Source: Syntrophaceae bacterium UBA2208 (GTDB taxonomy: Bacteria; Desulfobacterota; BSN033; UBA1163). From it: a DNA stretch of 23,905 bases. Positions 15,283 through 21,965 of this stretch are shown piece after piece (position 1 is the stretch's first letter; each line of letters opens with the position of its first letter). A program made the translations under genes and the position numbers. The stretch covers positions 1 through 23,905 of the forward strand of contig DCUS01000228.1 of assembly GCA_002327885.1 (NCBI GenBank), in the 5' to 3' direction. The notes beneath the pieces are model-generated. The model was not told where the DNA came from and did no database searches. It saw nothing but the letters and a program-made list of their open reading frames with translations.

Positions 15283-15679
15283 ATTTTATTTTCCAGAAAT
15301 CCTCAATAAAATCTCTATAATCTTCTGCTTCTCTGCTCGCCCTTAACAACAATTCTAAATAGACTTTTCTATCTCGAATGAATAGGGGCCTACCTTCTCT
15401 AAGGATGGTGTCGACTATCGTAACAGGAGCCCGATTCAGGACTAAAAGGTCAACCTCTTTACCAGTTAATCTCTCAAGATCAAACCAGATTTTGTCTTCA
15501 GTAGGATATTGGATTTGAGATTCCCACTCAATCTTGTGCTGGGCAGTAGGGTTAAAATAAGTAGCAATATCCAGATCAGATTCACTTCCAGCAGAATCAG
15601 CAGCCACCGAACCGAAAATAAAAGCCATTATTATTTCGGGCCTAGATATAAGATATTTTTTTATTGAATTCGTATCCAT
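15275..15679 (-). CDS. mntA: MNT-domain antitoxin MntA (minimal nucleotidyltransferase)
   Basis: Antitoxin nucleotidyltransferase of the HEPN/MNT pair, an AMP-transferase on HepT. The polymerase-beta-type signature GS-x10-DxD is exact: G23 S24, then D35-L-D37 (SDLDIA). The third acidic residue D77 is in EVDLLVL. All catalytic residues are present, so it should be active. 134 residues, normal. The first gene of the minus-strand pair, it starts at 15679 with no clear Shine-Dalgarno. About 150 bases separate it from the divergent RpiR gene. Confidence 0.9.
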   Translation of the reverse strand: MDTNSIKKYLISRPEIIMAFIFGSVAADSAGSESDLDIATYFNPTAQHKIEWESQIQYPTEDKIWFDLERLTGKEVDLLVLNRAPVTIVDTILREGRPLFIRDRKVYLELLLRASREAEDYRDFIEDFWKIKYA

Positions 15680-15766
15680 AGCTATTAATTACCATAAATG
15701 GATGAATCATGCAAATCAAAACATGAGGACATTTCTCCACTCCTAGCACACAGGGCAATTTATTCC

Positions 15767-15793
15767 TTGACAACCTTTTCAAATTGATATAAT
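15767..15793 (+). promoter_or_regulatory. Candidate sigma-70 promoter for the RpiR gene
   Basis: Perfect TTGACA (15767-15772) and perfect TATAAT (15788-15793), 15 bases apart, 2 less than ideal. It sits 40 bases upstream of the regulator start, in the divergent gap between mntA and the RpiR gene. Both hexamers matching consensus is unlikely by chance; the short spacer could lower basal strength. Confidence 0.55.
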
Positions 15794-15812
15794 TTTTTCA
15801 TATCTAAAATAG

Positions 15813-15832
15813 AATGAAAAAATAATTTCATT
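15813..15832. promoter_or_regulatory. Candidate RpiR autoregulatory operator (inverted repeat)
   Basis: AATGAAA (15813-15819) and TTTCATT (15826-15832) form a perfect 7-bp inverted repeat with a 6-base centre, ending on the base before the regulator ATG. It lies just downstream of the predicted transcription start, where binding of the regulator would block its own transcription. It also occupies the place of a ribosome site, which is otherwise absent. Inference from position and symmetry. Confidence 0.4.
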
Positions 15833-16687
15833 ATGCAAACGCTTGAGAAGCAGTTGAGGGAGAAAGCCCTTCATCTCACACGATCCCAACGAAAGCTGCT
15901 GGAATATGTTCTTTCCCACGATGATGAGTCGATCTTCCTTAACGTGGGGGACTTGGCAAAAAAGGTGGACGTCAGTGAAGCCACTGTAGTCAGGCTTTCC
16001 AAAGCCTTGGGGTTTAAGGGGTTCCCAGAATTTCAAAAGGAACTGAGGCTCTTTTTTAGAAATAAGTTAACGACAACGGCTCGTTTACAAAAAACGATAA
16101 AAAAGGTAACGACGGAGGGCGATATCCTGACGAAAGTCCTTCAGAGCGACATCCGCAATATTGATGACACATTGAAACAAGTCTCTGTCCAGGAATTCAA
16201 GGCTTTCGTTAAATCCATCGAGTCTGCGGAGAGGATCATCATTGTAGGATTAAGAAGCGTCCATTCCCTTGCGGTTTTTTTGGGAGTGGCACTGGAATTC
16301 CTCCAAAAAAATGTCTGGGTCATTCAACCTGGAATCGGCGATATGTGGGACCGATTGATGGGGTTAAAAAAGAGAGATGTGGTGATCGGAATTAGCTTTC
16401 CAAGGTACACCCAGCAGACGGTGAACGTCCTCCGTTTTGCGAAACAAAAGAGAATAAAAACCCTGGCGATCACCGACAGCCTGATCTCTCCCCTCGCCCA
16501 ATATGCGGACCACGTATTAACAGCTCAGTACAGGATGGATTCTTTCATCGAGTCCTTTACCGCTCCTTTCAGTTTGATAAATAGTATCGTCACTGCTTTA
16601 GGGGTTGCCAATAAAAAAAGAACCATGACGTCTTTAAAGAAGCTGGAAGCGGTGTGGAAAGACCAGCAGATCTATTACGAGGAATAA
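15833..16687 (+). CDS. RpiR/MurR family transcriptional regulator (HTH + SIS)
   Basis: DNA-binding regulator with an N-terminal RpiR helix-turn-helix (about 1-78; core VGDLAKKVDVSEATVVRLSKALGFKGFPEFQ, 38-68) and a C-terminal SIS domain (about 120-260; IIIVGLRSVHSLA, then VVIGISFPRYTQQT), which normally binds a phosphosugar or related anionic ligand. 284 residues, typical. No clear ribosome site; the start at 15833 is chosen from the family's N-terminus. It precedes the TAXI TRAP operon by about 240 bases on the same strand and is its probable regulator; RpiR-type regulators next to TAXI or amino-acid catabolic genes are often seen. The ligand could be a sugar acid or an intermediate of the imported substrate's pathway. 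Confidence 0.92.
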   Translation: MQTLEKQLREKALHLTRSQRKLLEYVLSHDDESIFLNVGDLAKKVDVSEATVVRLSKALGFKGFPEFQKELRLFFRNKLTTTARLQKTIKKVTTEGDILTKVLQSDIRNIDDTLKQVSVQEFKAFVKSIESAERIIIVGLRSVHSLAVFLGVALEFLQKNVWVIQPGIGDMWDRLMGLKKRDVVIGISFPRYTQQTVNVLRFAKQKRIKTLAITDSLISPLAQYADHVLTAQYRMDSFIESFTAPFSLINSIVTALGVANKKRTMTSLKKLEAVWKDQQIYYEE

Positions 16688-16767
16688 AAATAGGATACTT
16701 AGAAAACTTTGGACGGAAGGGAGGTGATACTAAGGAGTCCACAATTGAAAAGACATATTGTTGTAAA

Positions 16768-16839
16768 AATCTCCCCTGCCCCCTCTTTTCCAAAGAGGGG
16801 GAATTCCTCCCTTTTGTAAAGGAAGGCGAAGAGGGATTT
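16768..16839. repeat. Dispersed hairpin repeat (CCCCCTCTTT/AAAGAGGGGG type)
   Basis: A perfect 10-bp stem, CCCCCTCTTT (16779-16788) and AAAGAGGGGG (16792-16801) with a 3-base loop, is followed by a second hairpin, CCTTT/AAAGG (16810-16822, extended past one mismatch). Translated, it gives the CPLFSKEG-like peptide typical of a repeat family scattered through many deltaproteobacterial genomes. It lies between the RpiR gene and the TAXI receptor. No U-tract, so not a classical terminator. Confidence 0.75.
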
Positions 16840-16923
16840 GGTCTTTAATGTCAATACAATTATGGACTGATTAGTTAGAGGGTAATCGATTTATATAGAA
16901 ATCATTTATGAAGGAGGTGTTTT

Positions 16924-17886
16924 ATGAAAAGGGTCTTTTGTATCATTTTTGTCATAACGTTGGTTCTCGGTTTGACATGGGTGGTTCCATCCATGGCACA
17001 GAAAAAATTCCTAACTCTTGCCTCCGGCAGTCCGGGAGGAGTTTATTATCCTCTGGGTGGAGGGATGGCTGTCGTCATTCAAAAAACGACAGACCTCCGA
17101 TGCGCAGCAGAATCCACGGGAGCCTCTGTTGAAAATTGCCGTTTGGTGGGCGCAAGAGAAAGCGACATGGGAATGGTGATGGGAAGTATCGCTTACAAAG
17201 CGGTCGAGGGACAACAACCTTTCGAGAAAAAATTCCCTCTGGTTACCCTATTCCAAATGTACCCCGCTCCTGAACATATCGTGACAGTATCCGGGAAGGG
17301 AATCAAGTCCATCAAGGACCTAAAAGGAAAGAAGGTGTCCATCGATGTGCCCGGTAGTGGATGTGCAGTGATGGCCAAAGCCATTTTGGAGGAATATGGC
17401 TTTAATCTTGAAAAAGACCTCACCATTGCCAATCTCTCTCAATCCGAATCCGTTCAGGCCTTAAAAGATGGAATCGTCGATGCCGTCTTCTTCAATTTCG
17501 CTTATCCCGGCTCAGCGGTGCTGGACCTGGCCGCTACCAGGGATATCGTTTTAGTGCCTGTTGAGCGCGATATGGCGGATAAAATCGTTAAAAAATATCC
17601 TTACTATGTTAAAATCACCATCCCCGCAAAGACTTATCCCAAAGCAGATTATGATGTCCTATGCCTCGGTGATTCCAATGTGTTGATTGCGAATAAACAG
17701 ATGGAAGAAGGAGTGGCCTATCAAATAGTCAAAGCCATCTTCGAAAATGTGGATAAAGGGAAGTGGGCTTTGGTGAATATCCATCCGATTGCTTCTCAGC
17801 TGACGCCGAAGAATGCGGTCATCAGTCCTATCGAATTGCATCCTGGGGCGATCAAATATTTTAAGGAAGTGGGAGCCATTAAATAA
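16924..17886 (+). CDS. TAXI family TRAP transporter solute-binding protein
   Basis: Periplasmic receptor of a TRAP (sodium- or proton-driven) importer of the TAXI class. Signal peptide: MKRV, hydrophobic core (5-20), cleavage probably after PSMA (25). The mature protein starts with LTLASGSPGGVYYPLGGGMA, the hallmark TAXI opening; also visible are STGASVENCRLVG (104-120 region in the precursor numbering may shift) and the SIKDLKGKKVSIDVPGSG block. 320 residues, usual length. Strong AGGAGG 6 bases before the ATG. The ligand is unknown; TAXI members often import glutamate-like or other organic acids, which would suit the aminotransferase coupled downstream. A hairpin follows the gene, suggesting higher receptor than permease expression. 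Confidence 0.94.
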   Translation: MKRVFCIIFVITLVLGLTWVVPSMAQKKFLTLASGSPGGVYYPLGGGMAVVIQKTTDLRCAAESTGASVENCRLVGARESDMGMVMGSIAYKAVEGQQPFEKKFPLVTLFQMYPAPEHIVTVSGKGIKSIKDLKGKKVSIDVPGSGCAVMAKAILEEYGFNLEKDLTIANLSQSESVQALKDGIVDAVFFNFAYPGSAVLDLAATRDIVLVPVERDMADKIVKKYPYYVKITIPAKTYPKADYDVLCLGDSNVLIANKQMEEGVAYQIVKAIFENVDKGKWALVNIHPIASQLTPKNAVISPIELHPGAIKYFKEVGAIK

Positions 17887-17906
17887 AAGGCGATCCATCA
17901 AAGGAG

Positions 17907-17938
17907 AGGTTAGCCTGAGAGGTTTCTCAAGCTAACCT
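17907..17938 (+). repeat. Strong hairpin between TRAP receptor and permease genes
   Basis: AGGTTAGC (17907-17914) pairs with GCTAACCT (17931-17938); inside, after one mismatch, TGAGA (17916-17920) pairs with TCTCA (17925-17929) around a GGTT loop. Only short T-runs follow, so partial termination or 3'-end protection of the receptor mRNA is more likely than a full stop. Confidence 0.65.
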
Positions 17939-17976
17939 TCCTGGATGGAAATCGAGAGGAACCATTTCATCATTTC

Positions 17977-18462
17977 ATGAAAATCTTTAAACTCCTTTTT
18001 CCTATTCTGATTGTTTTTCACCTCTCCGGCTTTTGTTTTGGAGAGAATGAAGCTCCTTTTTCCCTTCGAGTGGAGAGCCTGGAGAAAAGGAAAGTCCTGC
18101 TTGATTTACCGGTTCAACCGGGGGATCGATTTTCCATTCATTTTATCCATTCCTCTGATAAGACCCCAATCCAGGACATCTTCGAGGTCGGTGAAAATGG
18201 AGAGATGATTCTGATTGAAGAAAATTATTTATGGTACGGGGCGGGTCTTGAGTGTATGAATTGGGAAGGGGCCACTGTGACGATGGAAAATAAAAAAACT
18301 CGAGTTCATCTCAAACGTCATTTTACCTCCCTCCTTTTGAGAGTCGGAAGGATTGCCAATCATTCTCTCAATTTATACGGGAAAGCCATCCCGCTGAAGG
18401 AGATCGCCAGAGGAGGCGAACTCCTGAAAATATGGGTGGAACATGCAGGGCCACCCTCATAA
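17977..18462 (+). CDS. DUF1850 domain protein associated with TAXI TRAP transporter
   Basis: Small exported or membrane-anchored protein of unknown function that is found almost only beside TAXI-type TRAP fused permeases. The first ~22 residues form a signal sequence or anchor (FKLLFPILIVFHLSGFCFG). The body shows DUF1850 signs: FSIHFIHSSDKTPIQDIFEV (52-71), then a GAGLECMNW block (88-97). 161 residues, family length. No strong ribosome site precedes the ATG. It is 90 bases after the receptor and directly before the permease. A role in assembly or in replacing the small TRAP subunit is conjecture. Confidence 0.85.
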   Translation: MKIFKLLFPILIVFHLSGFCFGENEAPFSLRVESLEKRKVLLDLPVQPGDRFSIHFIHSSDKTPIQDIFEVGENGEMILIEENYLWYGAGLECMNWEGATVTMENKKTRVHLKRHFTSLLLRVGRIANHSLNLYGKAIPLKEIARGGELLKIWVEHAGPPS

Positions 18463-18475
18463 GCAGAGAAATACT

Positions 18476-20449
18476 ATGGGAGAAATTCTTAAAGGGTTAG
18501 AGATCAGTGAGGAAACCGAGGGGAAACGCAAAGCCCAGGAGGTGATGGAGAGGTTTGAAAAAAAGAGGACCCTCTCTGGCTCTTTGGGCCTGGGAGTGAC
18601 TATCATCGCCTTTGGGGCCTCCCTTTATCATCTTTTCTACGCCTATTTCCATCCCTTTTTTGCTCTGGATCACAGGGCTATCCATTGGGGATTCATGTCT
18701 TCGCTGATCTTCCTTCTCTATCCCCTTTCCAAGCGCATCTCCCCGAGACAGAGACCCAGCCTCTTTGATGTTGCCTTCTGGGTGATCTCGGCAGGCATCT
18801 GCATCTGGATCTTCATTTACTCCCATGAGATCATGAACAGAGCCGGGAAGTTTCTTGATGTCGATGTCCTCACGGGGACCATCCTCATTCTCTTGATCCT
18901 GGAGGCGGCTCGAAGATCGACAGGTTGGCCCGTTCCTCTCGTAGCCATCGTCTTTTTGCTCTATTCCTTCCTGGGGCCCTACCTTCCTGAATTTCTAATC
19001 CATAAAGGATACAGTATCAAAAGAGTCACCACCTATCTGGCCCTTTCTACGGATGGAGTCTTTGGAGTCCCATTAGGGGTCTCTGCAAACTTTATCTTTC
19101 TGTTCATTTTGTATGGGGCCATCCTTCAAAGGTCAGGGGCCGGGAAATTCTTCACCGACCTGGCCTTCAGTATCACTGGAGGAACAAGAGGAGGGCCCGC
19201 TAAGGCCGCGGTGATTTCCAGTTGTTTCTTTGGTATGATTTCAGGGAGTTCTGTGGCCAATACGGTGACCACAGGCTCATTTACAATCCCTCTCATGAAG
19301 AAAACGGGTTATCCTCCCCATTTTGCCGGAGCAGTGGAAGCTTCTGCTTCCACGATGGGACAGATTATGCCACCCGTCATGGGGGCCGCCGCCTTTCTCA
19401 TTGCAGAGTTCCTCGGGATCCCTTACATCAAAGTTTGTATTGCAGCGGCGATCCCCGCAGCCCTCTCCTTTTTTGCCATTTTCATGCAGGTCCATTTCAA
19501 GGCTGTCATGATGGGAATTAAAGGAATCCCCAGAGAAGACCTACCCAGCCTGAAAGAGACGCTTATCAATGGATGGCATCATCTTATCTCCATCTTTCTA
19601 CTGGTTTATTTTCTATTGTTGAATTTTTCACCTGAGAGGGCAGTCTTCTGGGCTATTCTGGCTACCATCGCTTGCAGCTATATACGGAAACATACTCGAA
19701 TGAGCCTCAGGAATATTTTTGAGGCATTGAAAGAAGGCGCTATTGGTTCCACGGAAGTAGCCGCTGCCTGTGCCGCCGCGGGTATCATCATTGGGTCCAT
19801 TACTATGACTGGACTGGGTCTAAAATTCTCGTCACTTATTGCGGACCTTTCAGGTGGGAATCTGTTACTGGCGCTTCCATTCACGATGATCGCCTGTCTG
19901 GCATTAGGAATGGGGGTTCCCACCACAGCTCAATATATTATCATCGCTGCACTTGTCGCTCCTGCGCTCATCAAGTTAGGGGTGGTAGCCATCGCAGCCC
20001 ATCTCTTCATCTTCTATTTCGGTACAAGGGCAGACATTACGCCTCCGGTAGCATTAGCTGCTTATGCAGGGGCCGGGATCGCTGGCTCAAACCCGATGAA
20101 GACAGGGGTAACGGCATTTCAGCTGGGGATTGCTGGTTATATCGTCCCCTTTATGTTTATCTATGGCCCTGAGATCCTGGCCATCGGACCTGTTCATAAA
20201 GTGATCTTTGCAACGCTGACAGCCACCTTTGGAGTCTATTGTCTGGCCGCTGGAGTTCAGAATTGCCTTTTTATCCAAACAAAATATTACGAGAGATTGC
20301 TTCTATTGATTACTTCTTTTCTTCTTATTAAACCTGGCCTTATGACGGATCTTGCTGGGATTTTGCTTTTCGGGATAGTCTACCTGTCTCAAAAGTTTAG
20401 ACAGAAAAATTTAAAACCTAAACTACTCCAGAATAGGAGGGGAAAATGA
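18476..20449 (+). CDS. TRAP transporter fused permease (4TM/12TM, TAXI type)
   Basis: Large inner-membrane transport subunit in which the small DctQ-like and large DctM-like parts are fused. About 16 hydrophobic segments are visible. DctM-type blocks include GTRGGPAKAAVISS, the GMISGSSVANTVTTGSF stretch, STMGQIMPPVMGAAAF and GMGVPTTAQYI. Two in-frame starts exist. 18443 gives 668 residues and overlaps the DUF1850 gene by 20 bases. 18476 gives 657 residues, lies 13 bases after its stop and is preceded by a weak AGAG. I prefer 18476 because residues before it look unlike the family (polar, MQGHPHKQ). The gene ends in ATGA overlap with the aminotransferase, with AGGAGG just upstream, so the two proteins are translated together. 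Confidence 0.92.
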   Translation: MGEILKGLEISEETEGKRKAQEVMERFEKKRTLSGSLGLGVTIIAFGASLYHLFYAYFHPFFALDHRAIHWGFMSSLIFLLYPLSKRISPRQRPSLFDVAFWVISAGICIWIFIYSHEIMNRAGKFLDVDVLTGTILILLILEAARRSTGWPVPLVAIVFLLYSFLGPYLPEFLIHKGYSIKRVTTYLALSTDGVFGVPLGVSANFIFLFILYGAILQRSGAGKFFTDLAFSITGGTRGGPAKAAVISSCFFGMISGSSVANTVTTGSFTIPLMKKTGYPPHFAGAVEASASTMGQIMPPVMGAAAFLIAEFLGIPYIKVCIAAAIPAALSFFAIFMQVHFKAVMMGIKGIPREDLPSLKETLINGWHHLISIFLLVYFLLLNFSPERAVFWAILATIACSYIRKHTRMSLRNIFEALKEGAIGSTEVAAACAAAGIIIGSITMTGLGLKFSSLIADLSGGNLLLALPFTMIACLALGMGVPTTAQYIIIAALVAPALIKLGVVAIAAHLFIFYFGTRADITPPVALAAYAGAGIAGSNPMKTGVTAFQLGIAGYIVPFMFIYGPEILAIGPVHKVIFATLTATFGVYCLAAGVQNCLFIQTKYYERLLLLITSFLLIKPGLMTDLAGILLFGIVYLSQKFRQKNLKPKLLQNRRGK

Positions 20450-21792
20450 AGAAGGATTATCATCTGGATCATGTGTTTTATAGGAATTTGAAGAAATTCT
20501 ACCCCACTGCGGATCGGGGGGAAGGAATCTATATTTACGATACGAACGGAAAACAATATATCGACGGCTCAGGGGGAGCCGCCGTGGTTGGCATCGGCCA
20601 CGGAGTGAAGGAGATTACAGAGGCCATGGTTCGGCAGGCCGAGAAAATTTCATTCTCCCATGGGTCGCACTTTACGAGTCAGGCGGCTATCGATCTCGCA
20701 ACACAATTGGTGACACTCTCACCTTCTGGATTGACCCAGGTCTACTTCCTCTCGGGGGGATCGGAAGGAGTCGAAACGGCCATTAAAATGGCGAGACAGT
20801 ATCAGGTTGAAAGAGGAAAACCTCAAAAGTATAAAGTGATCTCCCGATGGACAAGTTATCACGGAAATACTCTCGGGGCTTTGGCTCTCTCCGGCCACAC
20901 AGGAAGAAGGCGAAACTATCTCCCTCTGATCCAGCACACGCCCCACATCGTGCCGGCATATTGCTATCGATGTCCTTTCAAACTCCTGCCTGAAAAATGC
21001 GATCTCGAATGCGCCTCCGATTTAGAAAAGACCATTCTCTATGAAGGACCGGACTCTGTCTCTGCATTTATTGCCGAACCGATTGTCGGAGCCACCGCAG
21101 GGGCGTTGGTTCCCAAGGATGGCTATTTCCCGAAGATCCGGGAGATTTGTGATCGGTATGATGTTTTATTGATCTCGGACGAGGTGATGACCGGAATTGG
21201 ACGAACCGGTAAGAACTTTGGAGTCGACCACTGGAATATTGTCCCGGACATGATCGTTGCTGCCAAGGGGCTAAGCAGTGGATATGCTCCGATCTTTGCA
21301 GTCATTGTTAAAGAGGAGATTCATCAAACCATCCAGGAAGGCTCAGGGGCTTTTGTGCACGGGCACACCTATAGCCAGAATCCTCTTTCCTGCGCCATTG
21401 CCCATGCCGTGATCGATTATCTCCTTAAAAATGATCTGGTCTCAAAATCGGCCAAGATGGGGGAATATCTGATCCGGAATCTCCAGTCTTTAAACAAACA
21501 TGATTTTGTTGGGGAGGTGAGGGGAAAAGGTCTCTTTGCAGGAATCGAATTTGTGAAAGATAAGAAAACAAAAGAGCCTTTTGATCCCAAATTAAGACTC
21601 AATGCTCTGATCGCTAACCGCGCCTTTGAAAAAGGTTTAATTACTTACCCCGGTGGAGGGGGGGCTGATGGAATAAACGGGGATCACCTCCTCCTGGCTC
21701 CTCCCTTTATTATCACCGAAGAACAGATTGAGAAGATGGTCTCCATCCTGGATGAGACGTTAATTGAGATATCTCGCGAAATCTCTTATTAA
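20446..21792 (+). CDS. Class III PLP aminotransferase, coupled to the TRAP permease
   Basis: Fold-type I PLP aminotransferase, 448 residues; family members act on omega-amino acids, taurine, beta-alanine or diaminopelargonate. Visible: LSGGSEGVETAIK (102-114), YHGNTLGALALSG (138-150), D245 in ISDEVMTG, Schiff-base K274 in AAKGLSSGY. It has the four-cysteine insert C173-x2-C176-x8-C185-x3-C189, the same residue numbers as in the GabT-like enzyme at 1707-3011, although the two proteins are otherwise clearly diverged. ATG overlaps the permease stop (ATGA) with AGGAGG 5-10 bases upstream. The coupling strongly suggests that its substrate, or the amino donor or acceptor, is what the TAXI system imports. 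It is not a BioA by context: no biotin genes nearby. Confidence 0.92.
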   Translation: MKKDYHLDHVFYRNLKKFYPTADRGEGIYIYDTNGKQYIDGSGGAAVVGIGHGVKEITEAMVRQAEKISFSHGSHFTSQAAIDLATQLVTLSPSGLTQVYFLSGGSEGVETAIKMARQYQVERGKPQKYKVISRWTSYHGNTLGALALSGHTGRRRNYLPLIQHTPHIVPAYCYRCPFKLLPEKCDLECASDLEKTILYEGPDSVSAFIAEPIVGATAGALVPKDGYFPKIREICDRYDVLLISDEVMTGIGRTGKNFGVDHWNIVPDMIVAAKGLSSGYAPIFAVIVKEEIHQTIQEGSGAFVHGHTYSQNPLSCAIAHAVIDYLLKNDLVSKSAKMGEYLIRNLQSLNKHDFVGEVRGKGLFAGIEFVKDKKTKEPFDPKLRLNALIANRAFEKGLITYPGGGGADGINGDHLLLAPPFIITEEQIEKMVSILDETLIEISREISY

Positions 21793-21827
21793 GCAGAGCA
21801 CATTAAAGTTTGCATTAACCCCAATAG

Positions 21828-21898
21828 GTCATTGCGAGGAGTGTAACGACGAAACAATCTCAAAACAAGATTGCCACGCCCTTCGGGCTCGCAATGAC
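21828..21898. repeat. Dispersed palindromic repeat (GTCATTGCGAG...CTCGCAATGAC)
   Basis: Perfect 11-bp terminal inverted repeats at 21828-21838 and 21888-21898, with an inner CAATCT/AGATTG pair (21855-21860, 21868-21873). This is a common short mobile-looking repeat in metagenomic and deltaproteobacterial genomes. It lies between the aminotransferase and the carboxyltransferase gene and could form one long hairpin in the transcript. Confidence 0.85.
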
Positions 21899-21965
21899 AA
21901 CTTTTGGGGTTTCCTGATGTAATCTATTTCATGCTCTCAATAATCAGTCGAGAAGAGGAACTAAG

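Noticed and set aside
16654..16848. 64-codon plus-strand ORF between the RpiR and TAXI genes
   Set aside because: Starts inside the RpiR gene and consists largely of the translated CCCCCTC hairpin repeat.
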